Shown here in pieces: positions 44,397 to 53,512 of a DNA stretch of 64,000 nt (positions are counted from its first letter, which is position 1; each line of letters begins with the position of its first letter). This DNA comes from an uncultured Campylobacterales bacterium. GTDB taxonomy: Bacteria > Campylobacterota > Campylobacteria > Campylobacterales > Arcobacteraceae. The notes under the pieces are model-generated. The model made no database searches, had not been told where the DNA came from, and saw nothing but the letters and a program-made list of their open reading frames with translations. The DNA lies in NCBI GenBank assembly GCA_947494995.1, contig CANLWY010000001.1:310001-374000 (forward strand), given 5' to 3'. The position numbers were made by a program, and so were the translations under genes.

Positions 44397-44419
44397 TCTT
44401 TACTTTTTCAAAAAACTTA

Positions 44420-44440
44420 TCGGGTTCATAACCCGAAGGT
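44420..44440 (+). repeat. Copy of the tRNA-fMet anticodon arm
   Basis: 21 bases match positions 44021-44041 of tRNA-fMet with one change (TCGGGT instead of TCGGGC). The rest of a tRNA is absent. It could be a remnant of recombination at the tRNA gene. Confidence 0.75.
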
Positions 44441-44461
44441 GTAGACTTTAACTTTAAAAAA

Positions 44462-45256
44462 CTATTTTTTGTCCATTAAGTAATTATCTAAATACTCAAT
44501 AAGAGTGGATACTTCATTTTTTGGATAAGTTTTTAATATCTCTAATGATTTTGAAATATTCTCCACTAAAGATAAGGAATCCATTGTATCTATATGTAGG
44601 ATGTTATCTATATTATCTATTTCAAATGAACATTTATCAAAAGATATCAGCATTGTATTGTCATTGAATTGAATGAAATTAAATTTTACATTGTTTGCAG
44701 CAAATTCACACTCTTTTGTTTTAATTTTAATTTTAATTGCTGATTTAAGTTCAAGAAGCTGAAGAATAGTTAATAGTGAATAGTGAGCTTTTGTTTCTAC
44801 ATTAAAAGAGATTAAAATCTTTGAAAGTGTTGTTTTTATCTCTTCTTTGTCTGGAGTTGATAAGAAACCAGCATTAACAATATCTACACACTCTATAATA
44901 TTCGCATAATCGTCTTTAACCTCATATGTATCATTTATCATCTCTTTACCCTCATGCATAAGGATAATTCTTTTTGATAAGTCTTTAAATACCTTAGTAT
45001 AGTTTTCAGTATTTATTTTAATTGTTTCAGGAAGAATATATTTTTCATAAAAAGTTACATTTATACTTTTTAATTGTAAAAAACCTCTTTTTAATAAATA
45101 TTCAAATCCTTCAGCAATTTTTTCGTTTATATCATAGTTATCAAACTCTTTTGTATAAACAACATTTTTAAAATCTTTTTGAGAGAATGCATCATTCTTA
45201 TTTTTTATTGCATAAGTTAGAATATTAACGATTAATTCAAAAGTACAACTTTTCAT
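44462..45256 (-). CDS. Unknown protein, 264 residues
   Basis: I do not recognise the family. It is soluble, with no signal peptide. Residues 1-60 could be a winged helix (FELIVNILTYAIKNK, KDFKNVVYTKEF, GFEYLLKRGFLQLK). The C-terminal third is strand-rich (IKIKIKTKECEF, IQFNDNTMLISFD). It is divergent from the flavoprotein gene at 45498 across a 241-base gap with an inverted repeat, which would suit a local regulator, but that is inference. Confidence 0.6.
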   Translation of the reverse strand: MKSCTFELIVNILTYAIKNKNDAFSQKDFKNVVYTKEFDNYDINEKIAEGFEYLLKRGFLQLKSINVTFYEKYILPETIKINTENYTKVFKDLSKRIILMHEGKEMINDTYEVKDDYANIIECVDIVNAGFLSTPDKEEIKTTLSKILISFNVETKAHYSLLTILQLLELKSAIKIKIKTKECEFAANNVKFNFIQFNDNTMLISFDKCSFEIDNIDNILHIDTMDSLSLVENISKSLEILKTYPKNEVSTLIEYLDNYLMDKK

Positions 45257-45410
45257 ATATAGCCTTTAATAGAAACAATTAGTAAATAGAATTCTATAGA
45301 AAAGCAACTTAATTAATTGTTACACTATAAATGATTATTTTTTATAAATTGCATTATTTTAAAGAAAAAAATTGTTTCTAAATTTTACAAAAAACAAAAT
45401 CATTATGTTA

Positions 45411-45449
45411 TACTACAAAAATGAAAACAAAATTTATAAATTTGTAGTA
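45411..45449. promoter_or_regulatory. Inverted repeat in a divergent promoter region
   Basis: TACTACAAA (45411-45419) and its complement TTTGTAGTA (45441-45449) are 21 bases apart, between the unknown gene and the flavoprotein gene. It may be an operator; the rest of the gap is AT-rich with no other clear signal. Confidence 0.4.
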
Positions 45450-45497
45450 CAATTAATTTTGTATTTTAATTAAGTCTTTAAGTAAATAGGATATTAA

Positions 45498-46640
45498 ATG
45501 AATAGTATAGAGAAAAAACGTATTATTATAATAGGGGGAGGTTATGCTGGTGTATCAATTATTCATAAATTGAAAAACAACACAATGTTGGAATTAATAT
45601 TAATAGATAAATCTACTAAACATTTATTACAAACACATATTCATAAGTATCTATCTGGATATTATAATGAAGAGGATATTACTTTTAATCATGAAAAATA
45701 TTGTAATGAAAATGGTATTGAGTTTATATGTGATGAAGTAATGAATGTTAATTATGAAAAGAGTTATATCGTCTCACGACAAGATCAATTATATCATTAC
45801 GATTATCTAATAATTGCTACAGGAGCAATCTCTATATTTCCAAGACAAATTGAAAATATAGTTGAATATACTAAAGATATTAAGAATATTGATAACCTTA
45901 ATTACTATAGAGATAAGTTTTTTAAGTTATTAGAATCAAATCCAGAAAATAGATCTATTGTCGTAGTTGGTGGAGGAGTTTCTGGTGTTCAAATAGCATG
46001 CGAATATGCATACACTATCCAAAATAAAGGCTTTGAAAAAGATAGTATAAATGTTACAATTGTTGAAGGGATGGAGAGTTTACTTCCTGGTATGGATGAA
46101 TTTTTAATAAGCAAAGCAACAAAAAGATGTAAAGAATTAGGTATTGACATTATTACAAAACTATTTGCATCAAAAATAGAAGAAGATAAAATTGTACTTT
46201 CAAATGGGCAGACAATTAATTATGATATTCTTCTTTTTGTAATAGGTTCTATTGGTAATTCTATAGAGAATATGGATAAGAAAATAGAACAGAATCAAAG
46301 AAAACAGTTAATTGTTGATGATTATTATAGAGTAACTCCATATAAAAATGTATACTCAATTGGAGATATAACTGAAGCCCAAGATACTAAAACAAATACT
46401 CCACAAGCACCAACTGCTCAAGGTGCAAGAATGCAAGCAGAACTTGTAGCCAAAAATATAATCAATAGTATAGAAAATAAATCTTTAGTATCCAATAATA
46501 TCTCTAATAAAGGAATTTTAATAGATTTAGGTGGTCCTAATTGTGCAATAGGAAAACTATTTAGTATCAATTTATGGGGTAAACCTGCATTATGGCTTAA
46601 AAAATTAATATACTCTCTTCACGCAAAAAAATTCAATTAA
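45498..46640 (+). CDS. NDH-2-like NAD(P)/FAD-dependent oxidoreductase
   Basis: Two Rossmann sites are visible: FAD-binding IIIIGGGYAGVS at residues 8-19 and NAD-binding IVVVGGGVSGVQ at about 154-165. YSIGDITE is the FAD-binding end, with TPQAPTAQGARMQA after it. This is the pattern of type II NADH:quinone dehydrogenases and related reductases. At 380 residues with a short C-terminus it is at the small end of that family. The electron acceptor cannot be read from sequence. It appears monocistronic, ending at a hairpin near 46658-46685. Confidence 0.82.
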   Translation: MNSIEKKRIIIIGGGYAGVSIIHKLKNNTMLELILIDKSTKHLLQTHIHKYLSGYYNEEDITFNHEKYCNENGIEFICDEVMNVNYEKSYIVSRQDQLYHYDYLIIATGAISIFPRQIENIVEYTKDIKNIDNLNYYRDKFFKLLESNPENRSIVVVGGGVSGVQIACEYAYTIQNKGFEKDSINVTIVEGMESLLPGMDEFLISKATKRCKELGIDIITKLFASKIEEDKIVLSNGQTINYDILLFVIGSIGNSIENMDKKIEQNQRKQLIVDDYYRVTPYKNVYSIGDITEAQDTKTNTPQAPTAQGARMQAELVAKNIINSIENKSLVSNNISNKGILIDLGGPNCAIGKLFSINLWGKPALWLKKLIYSLHAKKFN

Positions 46641-46657
46641 ATTACAATATTAAAAAA

Positions 46658-46685
46658 GCATAGAAAAGCCCCATATTTCTATGCT
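46658..46685 (+). terminator. Hairpin after the NDH-2-like gene
   Basis: GCATAGAAA and TTTCTATGC pair across about 9 bases, followed by TATTTT. Its right arm touches the first GCTATTTT repeat of the operator at 46683. Confidence 0.55.
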
Positions 46686-46711
46686 ATTTTAATGCTATTT
46701 TAGCCTATTTT
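46683..46711. promoter_or_regulatory. Repeat operator A, upstream of the liv operon
   Basis: GCTATTTT at 46683-46690 and 46694-46701 (11 bases apart) and CCTATTTT at 46704-46711 form a tandem of three half-sites. The same repeat occurs before the di-iron oxygenase (52237) and between paaF and paaN (63258). It is a candidate binding site of the PaaX-type regulator. Confidence 0.6.
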
Positions 46712-46889
46712 CATACTTTTTATTACAAAATATAGCTTTTTTATAAAAAAAGTGTTATAAATTTTAATATTTGAAGTTTTTACACTACTATTTTATGTAA
46801 AATTTAAGTTTTTGTGTAATAGAATTTTTCATATCAGGATAGATTAAGCTTTTGTCTTGAGAATTATCTTAATAAATAAGGATGAGAAT

Positions 46890-48038
46890 ATGAAAAAAAT
46901 GTTGAAAGTTTCAATGGGTATTTTAGCTTTAGGTTTAACACTTACTACAGCAAATGCTAAAGATACTATTAAAATTGGTGCATTAGTTGCAGCAACAGGT
47001 CCTGCTTCATTTTTAGGTGATCCAGAATTGAAAACATTAGAACTATATGTTGATAAAATCAATAAAGCAGGTGGTGTTCTTGGAAAAGATTTAGAATTAG
47101 TTGCTTATGATACAGGTGCAAATCCTAAAAAAGCTACTACTTTTGTAAAAAGATTAATCAAGCAAGATGAAGTTGTTGCTATCATGGGTGGGTCTGCATC
47201 TGGTGAAACAATGGCAATATTACCATTTATCAAAAAAGCAAAAATTCCATTAGTATCAATGGCAGGTTCAATTAAAATTGTTGAACCTGTTAAGAAGTAT
47301 GTATTTAAAACTCCAGCTACAGATAGAATGGCTTGTCAAAAAATCTTTGAATATTTAAAAGGTAAAGGTCAAACAAATGTTGCTTTAATTTCTGGTAACG
47401 GTGGTTTTGGAAAATCTATGAGAGGTCAATGTAAAGATGTTGCTGGTGATTATGGAGTTAAAATTGTAGCAGATGAAACTTATGGTCCAAAAGATACAGA
47501 TATGACTTCTCAATTAACAAAGATAAAATCAATGGTAAATGTACAAGCTGTTGTAAATCCAGGTTTTGGTCAAGGTCCAGCTATTGTTACAAAAAACTTT
47601 AAACAACTTGGTATGACTCAAACTTTAGTTCAATCTCATGGGGTTGCTTCTAAAAAGTTTATTGAGTTAACAGGAAATGCAGGTGAAGGTGTAATTGTTG
47701 CTTCTCCACCAGTTGTAGTAGCATCTTTATTAGAAGATTCAAATCCTATTAAAAATGTTGCTCTTCAATATATTAAAGATTACGAAGGTAAATATAATTC
47801 TCCTGTTTCTACATTTGGTGGATATGCGTATGATGCACTTAATATTATTGTAAATGCAATGAATAAAGCAAATTCAGCAGAACCAAAAGCTATTAGAGAT
47901 GCCATCGAACAAACTAGCTCTTATGCAGGATTAAATGGAATATTTAATATGAGTAAGAAAGATCACTTAGGTTTAGATATTAACTCTGGTATTAAAATGC
48001 TAGAAATTAAAAACGGTGATTGGATATTAGCAAAGTAA
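46890..48038 (+). CDS. Branched-chain/aromatic-acid ABC transporter substrate-binding protein
   Basis: A signal peptide (cleavage after TANA) precedes a type I periplasmic binding protein of the LivJ family (IKIGALVAATGPASFLG, GVLGKDLELVAYDTGANPKKA). The ATG at 46890 has AAGGATGAG upstream; the earlier TTG at 46857 would put extra codons before the signal peptide and is rejected. It leads livHMGF. Because the operon ends with an enoyl-CoA hydratase and lies in a phenylacetate region, the ligand may be an aromatic or fatty acid rather than leucine. Confidence 0.92.
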   Translation: MKKMLKVSMGILALGLTLTTANAKDTIKIGALVAATGPASFLGDPELKTLELYVDKINKAGGVLGKDLELVAYDTGANPKKATTFVKRLIKQDEVVAIMGGSASGETMAILPFIKKAKIPLVSMAGSIKIVEPVKKYVFKTPATDRMACQKIFEYLKGKGQTNVALISGNGGFGKSMRGQCKDVAGDYGVKIVADETYGPKDTDMTSQLTKIKSMVNVQAVVNPGFGQGPAIVTKNFKQLGMTQTLVQSHGVASKKFIELTGNAGEGVIVASPPVVVASLLEDSNPIKNVALQYIKDYEGKYNSPVSTFGGYAYDALNIIVNAMNKANSAEPKAIRDAIEQTSSYAGLNGIFNMSKKDHLGLDINSGIKMLEIKNGDWILAK

Positions 48039-48042
48039 AGTC

Positions 48043-48912
48043 ATGGTTGAATTATTACAATACTCATTTGGTGGTTTAACAGTTGGATTCATCTACGCAT
48101 TAGTAGGTCTTGGATTTACTGTAATTTATAACTCAAGTAAAATCATAAACTTCTCTCAAGGGGAGTTTGTGATGATAGGTGGAATGGCAGCAGTATTTTT
48201 ATCATACATGAAGTTTCCATTTGTTTTAGCATTTCCCTTAGCAATAGTTTTATCTGCGTTAATTGGATATATGCTTTTTAAATTAGTTTCAATGTCTAGT
48301 AACTCTTCGGTTACTTCACTGATTATTTTAACTTTAGGTTACTCAATTTTTGTAAGAGGCGCGTCACAGGTTGTATTTGATAAACAAATGCATACTTTGC
48401 CAGCATTTATAAGTGATACACCAATTTCTATATTTGGTGCAACTATAACACCTCAAGCAATTTTAGTAATTGTTGTTTCACTTTGTATAGTATTTGGGTT
48501 GTATTACTTATTTAATAAAACAAAGATTGGAAAAGCAATGCTTGCAACTGCAGATAATAAAGATGCTGCAAAACTTGTAGGTATTTCAGTTAAAAAGATT
48601 TTAATTTGGAACTTTATGATTTCTGCAGGAATTGCAGCAATTGGTGGAATTGTATTAACTCCAATTACATCAACAAATTATGAAATTGGAATTATGTTAG
48701 GTCTTAAAGGTTTCTGTGCAGCTATTATTGGTGGTATAAGTAATCCCTTTGGTGCAGTATTTGGAGGAGTTCTACTTGGAATTTTAGAATCTTTCGTTGC
48801 TGGATATTTAAGTAGTGAATATAAAGATGCAGTTGCATTTGTTGTATTACTTCTAATTTTATTCTTCTTCCCTGGTGGTTTATTTGGGGCTAAGAAGTCA
48901 ACAAGAGTATAG
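48043..48912 (+). CDS. livH: ABC transporter permease, LivH type
   Basis: 289 residues with about eight membrane segments. The family features are GFIYALVGLGFTVIYN at the start, LIILTLGYSIFVRGASQ, and the cytoplasmic EAA-like loop near GLKGFCAAIIGGISNP. It forms the channel together with LivM. It lies 4 bases after the binding-protein gene. Confidence 0.94.
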   Translation: MVELLQYSFGGLTVGFIYALVGLGFTVIYNSSKIINFSQGEFVMIGGMAAVFLSYMKFPFVLAFPLAIVLSALIGYMLFKLVSMSSNSSVTSLIILTLGYSIFVRGASQVVFDKQMHTLPAFISDTPISIFGATITPQAILVIVVSLCIVFGLYYLFNKTKIGKAMLATADNKDAAKLVGISVKKILIWNFMISAGIAAIGGIVLTPITSTNYEIGIMLGLKGFCAAIIGGISNPFGAVFGGVLLGILESFVAGYLSSEYKDAVAFVVLLLILFFFPGGLFGAKKSTRV

Positions 48913-48921
48913 GTAATTGTT

Positions 48922-49884
48922 ATGGGAAATAAAGGTGTATTTTTAGATAGAGGTATTATTACAACAATTATTGTATTAAGTATAATTCCTTTTTTATTAC
49001 AAAACTCATTTCATTATGAAGTGGCAATTATGTGTATGTTAAATGCGGTTATCTGTATTGGGCTTAATATGCTTGTTGGATATACAGGTCAAATTTCATT
49101 AGGACATGGTGCTTTTGCTGGACTTGGTGCATATGTTGCAGTAATTTTATCTACAACTTATGAGTTTGATCCAGTTCTTAGTATTATCATTTCAGCTATT
49201 GTTTTAGCTGCAATGGCGTTTTTCATTTCAAAACCAGTTTTAAAACTAGAGGGGCACTATCTTGCTATGGCAACATTGGCAGTTGGTATTATTATTTCAC
49301 TTGTTCTTACAAATGAAGATGAACTAACAGGTGGTCCAGATGGTATGGGAGTATCAGAATTTCATATTTTAGGTTATGTATTTGAAAATGATATTCAATG
49401 GTATGTCTTATCAGCTATTTTCTTAGTATTTTCTATTTGGGCTTTACAAAATGTAGTTAATTCTCCATTTGGAAGAATCTTGAGATGTATTAGAGATTCA
49501 GAAACTGCTGCTAAAGCAATTGGTACAGATGTGCCTTATTATAAAACTTATGTATTTGTAATTTCTGTTATTATTGCAACAATTGCAGGTTCTTTATATT
49601 CATACTATACGGGATTTATTTCACCTGAAGAATCAGGGTTTATGAGATCAATTGAATTAGTAGTAATGATTGTATTTGGAGGACTTGGAAGAATTTATGG
49701 AGCAGTATTTGGAGCTATTATTATTACGGCTCTTCCTCAGTTTTTAACATTCTTACACGACTATGAACATATGGTATTTGGTGCAATTATTATATTTGTA
49801 ATGATTTTCATGCCAAAAGGTATCGTTTCTTTATTCGATGTCTTAAAATTTGAAAAATCAAAAGAGGTAAAGGAGAGTAAATGA
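48922..49884 (+). CDS. livM: ABC transporter permease, LivM type
   Basis: 320 residues, polytopic, with GLNMLVGYTGQISLGHGAF, the characteristic LivM sequence, and the cytoplasmic loop RDSETAAKAIGTDVPYYK. It pairs with LivH. The stop overlaps livG by 4 bases. Confidence 0.94.
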   Translation: MGNKGVFLDRGIITTIIVLSIIPFLLQNSFHYEVAIMCMLNAVICIGLNMLVGYTGQISLGHGAFAGLGAYVAVILSTTYEFDPVLSIIISAIVLAAMAFFISKPVLKLEGHYLAMATLAVGIIISLVLTNEDELTGGPDGMGVSEFHILGYVFENDIQWYVLSAIFLVFSIWALQNVVNSPFGRILRCIRDSETAAKAIGTDVPYYKTYVFVISVIIATIAGSLYSYYTGFISPEESGFMRSIELVVMIVFGGLGRIYGAVFGAIIITALPQFLTFLHDYEHMVFGAIIIFVMIFMPKGIVSLFDVLKFEKSKEVKESK

Positions 49885-50651
49885 GTCTATTAAAAATTGA
49901 AGGAATTTGTAAAAGTTTTGGTGGACTAAAAGCTGTTGATAATATCTCTTTTGATGTTGAAGAGGGAACAATTCATGCATTAATTGGTCCAAATGGAGCG
50001 GGTAAGACAACTTTAGTAAATATGATTTCGGGTATTTATACAGTTGATGAAGGAAGAATCTATTTTAGTGATGAAGAGATTACAAATGTTCCTACTCATA
50101 AACTTGTAAATAAACATATTATGAGAACATTTCAAAATCTAGAAATATGTGAAAATATGACAGTTATGGAGAATGTTCTTTTAGGCTTTAATATTTACAT
50201 GAATAAGAATCTTTTAAAATGTTCTTTTCAGTTTGAGTCAATCTTAGATGATGAAGATAAGTTTACACATATTGCTTTATCCCATTTAAAAAGAGTAGGA
50301 CTTGAATATATGGCTGATACACTTTGTTCAGATTTATCGTATGGAGTATTAAAAAAAGTTGAAATTGTAAGAGCTTTATGTACTAGTCCAAGGCTATTAC
50401 TTCTTGATGAACCAGTTGCAGGATTAAATGGAACTGAAACAGCAGAGATTGCACAGATTATAAAAGAGATTGCAAGTGAAGGGGTAACAGTACTTCTTAT
50501 TGAACATGATATGAAAATGATTATGGGTATTTCAGACAATATTACTGTTGTAAACTTTGGACAAAAACTTGCAGAAGGAACACCAGAAGAGATATCTTCT
50601 CATCCAGCCGTAATTAAAGCTTATTTAGGAGAAGGATCATTACATGCATAA
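49881..50651 (+). CDS. livG: ABC transporter ATPase, LivG type
   Basis: Walker A GPNGAGKTT, Walker B LLLLDEPVAGL and H-loop IEHDM are present; the signature reads LSYGVLKKVE, where the usual LSGGQ is replaced, as LivG proteins often vary here. A single nucleotide-binding domain of 256 residues. It overlaps livF by 8 bases. Confidence 0.94.
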   Translation: MSLLKIEGICKSFGGLKAVDNISFDVEEGTIHALIGPNGAGKTTLVNMISGIYTVDEGRIYFSDEEITNVPTHKLVNKHIMRTFQNLEICENMTVMENVLLGFNIYMNKNLLKCSFQFESILDDEDKFTHIALSHLKRVGLEYMADTLCSDLSYGVLKKVEIVRALCTSPRLLLLDEPVAGLNGTETAEIAQIIKEIASEGVTVLLIEHDMKMIMGISDNITVVNFGQKLAEGTPEEISSHPAVIKAYLGEGSLHA

Positions 50652-51369
50652 ATCAGATTTAGTATTAAATATAGAAAAACTTGATTGTCATTATGGGCAT
50701 ATTCATGTATTACAAAATATTAACCTTGAAGTACATAAAGGTGAGATTGTAGCTTTAATTGGTGCAAATGGTGCTGGGAAAACTACACTTATGAGAACAA
50801 TTTCTGGATTAAAAGAGCAAAATAAAGGTGAGATTACTTATAAAGACAATATTCCTATTACAAATTCAGCTCCTGAAAAAAGAGTTAAACTTGGAATTGC
50901 ACAAGTTCCAGAAGGAAGAGAACTTTTCAAATCTTTAACAGTAGAAGATAACCTCATGCTAGGGGCCTTTACTAGAAACGACAAAGAAGAGATTGCAAAA
51001 GATTTAGAATTTGTATATGAAAAGTTTCCTATTTTGTTAGAGAAAAAAGATTTACCCTCAGGCAATCTTTCAGGTGGACAACAACAAATGCTTGCAATTG
51101 GAAGAGCTTTAATGTCTAAACCAGATTTATTACTGATGGATGAACCATCTATGGGACTTGCTCCTGTAATAGTAGAAGAGATTTTTGCATTTATTGAAGA
51201 GCTTAAAAAACTTCATATGACAGTATTTTTAGTTGAACAAAACTCATATTTTGCTTTAACTATCTCTGATAGAGCTTATGTATTAGAAAATGGTGAAATA
51301 GTTTTAAGTGGTAACTCAGATGAACTTGTAAAAGATCCAAGAGTAAAAGAAGCATATTTAGGAATGTAA
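50644..51369 (+). CDS. livF: ABC transporter ATPase, LivF type
   Basis: Walker A GANGAGKTT, signature LSGGQQQM, Walker B LLLMDEPSMGLAP and H-loop VEQNS fit LivF (241 residues). It completes the five-gene importer, which carries its cargo across the inner membrane with the periplasmic binding protein. Confidence 0.95.
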   Translation: MHKSDLVLNIEKLDCHYGHIHVLQNINLEVHKGEIVALIGANGAGKTTLMRTISGLKEQNKGEITYKDNIPITNSAPEKRVKLGIAQVPEGRELFKSLTVEDNLMLGAFTRNDKEEIAKDLEFVYEKFPILLEKKDLPSGNLSGGQQQMLAIGRALMSKPDLLLMDEPSMGLAPVIVEEIFAFIEELKKLHMTVFLVEQNSYFALTISDRAYVLENGEIVLSGNSDELVKDPRVKEAYLGM

Positions 51370-51372
51370 AAA

Positions 51373-52152
51373 ATGGAATATAAATATATAATAGTTGAAA
51401 AACAAGATAATGGTGTTGGAATAATTACACTAAATAGACCAAAAGCTTATAATGCTTTGTGTACGCCACTACTTGATGAGGTTTCATCTGCAATAAAAGA
51501 TTTTGATAGTGATAATTCTATTGGAGCAGTTGTTTTAACAGGTGGAAATAAAGTATTTGCTGCTGGTGCAGATATTAAAGAGATGGCTGATCTTGGTTTT
51601 GCAGATGCATATAATAATGAGTTTGTAAAAAAAGAATGGTTTGCTCTTGAAAAACATACTAAACCAATGATTGCAGCAGTTTCTGGATTTGCACTTGGTG
51701 GTGGTTGTGAAATGTCCATGCTTTGTGATATTACTATTTGTGATACAAGTGCAAAATTTGGTCAACCAGAAGTTAAGATTGGAACAATGCCAGGTGCGGG
51801 TGGTACTCAAAGGTTAACAAAAGCAGTAGGAAAAGCAAAAGCAATGCAGATGTGTCTAACTGGAGATATGATTGATGCTAATGAGGCAAAAGAGTATAAG
51901 TTAGTAGCAAAAGTTGTTGAAGAGGGTACGGTAGTTGATGAAGCTAAATCTATGGCAGCAAAAATTGCATCAATGTCTCAACCTGTTGTAAGACTTATAA
52001 AAGAATCAATTAATAACTCATATGAATCTACACTTCAAGCTGGGCTTGAATCTGAACGAAAATCTTTTTATACTACTTTAGCATTAGAAGATAGAATTGA
52101 AGGAATGAATGCTTTTGTTGAAAAAAGAAAAGCAGACTTTTCAAATAAGTAA
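51373..52152 (+). CDS. Enoyl-CoA hydratase (crotonase family)
   Basis: Both catalytic Glu of classical enoyl-CoA hydratases are present, in GGGCEMSM and FGQPEVKIG, with oxyanion-hole stretches FAAGADIKEM and GALGGG-like FALGGGCE. It hydrates 2-enoyl-CoA. It follows livF by 3 bases, so uptake and CoA-ester degradation are joined in one operon. It resembles PaaF at 62403 but is clearly a different gene copy, so it may process another CoA ester of the same pathway. Confidence 0.9.
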   Translation: MEYKYIIVEKQDNGVGIITLNRPKAYNALCTPLLDEVSSAIKDFDSDNSIGAVVLTGGNKVFAAGADIKEMADLGFADAYNNEFVKKEWFALEKHTKPMIAAVSGFALGGGCEMSMLCDITICDTSAKFGQPEVKIGTMPGAGGTQRLTKAVGKAKAMQMCLTGDMIDANEAKEYKLVAKVVEEGTVVDEAKSMAAKIASMSQPVVRLIKESINNSYESTLQAGLESERKSFYTTLALEDRIEGMNAFVEKRKADFSNK

Positions 52153-52236
52153 GACACTTTTTTGTGTATTACAAAAAATATAGTTATATGATAATATTTG
52201 TATAGCTATATTCTACTTAATGACTCATTTTTTAAT

Positions 52237-52287
52237 AAATAGCAAATAAATAGCATTATATTATAATAAAAATCCCATAAAATAGGC
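52237..52287. promoter_or_regulatory. Repeat operator B, upstream of the di-iron oxygenase
   Basis: The complement of GCTATTT occurs at 52237-52243 and 52248-52254 (11 bases apart), and the complement of GCCTATTTT at 52279-52287. The 300-base gap (52153-52452) is otherwise very AT-rich. It is the same repeat as at 46683 and 63258, in opposite orientation. Confidence 0.55.
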
Positions 52288-52452
52288 ATTTGTAATGGAA
52301 TATAAATATACTACACTTTTTTAATATTTTCTAATATTTTTGAATCATATATAGCAAATTTAAGCAATACTTAAAATTTGTATGATACAATTATTTCAAA
52401 TATATTCAAAAAAATGAAGTATATTTATTTTTTAAATAACTAAGGAGAAAAG

Positions 52453-53481
52453 ATGGCAGGTTCAAAAGAAAAAATTGCTGGTACGATGGAGTTTCCACCA
52501 CCAACACCACAACCGAATATTTATCCATTAAGTTGGGAGAATGTAACTACAAAACTACAAGAAGTTTGGGAAGCATCTCAAAGAGAGTATTGGGATCCAG
52601 AAAAATTACCTTGGGATACATTTGATGTAACAAAATACACTTGGGAACAAAGAGAGTCAATTGCTTATTGGTGGACAATTCTATCAGTATTTGATGCATC
52701 TGCACCACCAGTATTTGCTTCAGCATTAATTAAAACATATGAATTACACGAAGAAGATGTAGTTAGAAGATGTTTCTTCTCTGTTACAAGAGATGAACAA
52801 AATCATGAACAAATGTGTGGTTTAGTAATTACTAAATTGCTAGAGCACCCAGATCCAATAACATATGAGCCAAAAACTGATATTGGTAGAAGATTACAAA
52901 AAAATGCTAAATGGTTGTACTACAATGGTGGTAGATATTGGGATGGATTTAAAAATGCAGTTCCTAAGTATTCACTTGCAGTACTATTTTCATCATTCCT
53001 AATGGGTGAAATTGCAGCAGCTACAATTTTCCATCAGATGGCAGCAGGTTGTAAAGAACTTGTATTTAAAGAAGGTTTTTCAAAAATTGGTAAAGATGAA
53101 GGTAGACATATGGCTATCGTTCTTACTTTAATGGAAAGAGACTATCCAAAACTATCTGATGAAGATAAAACAATTATTACTAAGCAGATTAGAGCAGGTT
53201 ATCTTTTCTTATCAGCAGTATTATTTGAGCCACCATTAGAGTTTTGGGATGTTCCTGAAGATTTCATTGAAAATCAAAGAGAAGGTGAAAGGTATGCTAG
53301 AGAAGCTGGTTTCTTTATTCCTGATTATGAAACAAAAAAAGAAAACTGGAAAAAAGCTATGCTTAACTTAAAAGGTGTATTAGATAAATATGATACAGAA
53401 TTCCCAGCAATTCCAGAAGTTGGAATTACAGGAAAAGAGATTAGTGATATAGATATGGAAGATATTATTCCAGTATTTTAA
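52453..53481 (+). CDS. Ferritin-like di-iron oxygenase, candidate aromatic (acyl-CoA) oxygenase
   Basis: 342 residues with a four-helix ferritin-like core. Two EXXH motifs are clear, E115-Q-N-H118 (RDEQNHEQ) and E216-G-R-H219 (KDEGRHMA), with E186 (MGEIAAATIFHQ) between them and D81 or a Glu on the first helix. This is the ligand pattern of a carboxylate-bridged di-iron site. It is not similar to PaaA, PaaC or BoxB as I know them. The next gene encodes a ferredoxin-reductase, so it likely activates O2 with electrons from NAD(P)H. The place in a paa region suggests an aromatic ring substrate, perhaps phenylacetyl-CoA; this is inference. AGGAG precedes the ATG. Confidence 0.72.
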   Translation: MAGSKEKIAGTMEFPPPTPQPNIYPLSWENVTTKLQEVWEASQREYWDPEKLPWDTFDVTKYTWEQRESIAYWWTILSVFDASAPPVFASALIKTYELHEEDVVRRCFFSVTRDEQNHEQMCGLVITKLLEHPDPITYEPKTDIGRRLQKNAKWLYYNGGRYWDGFKNAVPKYSLAVLFSSFLMGEIAAATIFHQMAAGCKELVFKEGFSKIGKDEGRHMAIVLTLMERDYPKLSDEDKTIITKQIRAGYLFLSAVLFEPPLEFWDVPEDFIENQREGERYAREAGFFIPDYETKKENWKKAMLNLKGVLDKYDTEFPAIPEVGITGKEISDIDMEDIIPVF

Positions 53482-53512
53482 AAAATAAATTATATATAAC
53501 CAGGAATTTGAT

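Noticed and set aside
46857-46889. Upstream TTG start of the substrate-binding protein
   Set aside because: It would put 11 residues before a normal signal peptide; AAGGATGAG precedes the ATG at 46890.
46890-51369. Simple leucine/isoleucine/valine importer
   Set aside because: Kept only as the family name; the enoyl-CoA hydratase in the operon and the shared operator point to another acid, though this is not proven.
52453-53481. Class I ribonucleotide reductase small subunit
   Set aside because: The di-iron ligand pattern is similar, but no large-subunit gene is adjacent and the partner gene is an oxygenase-type reductase in a catabolic region.
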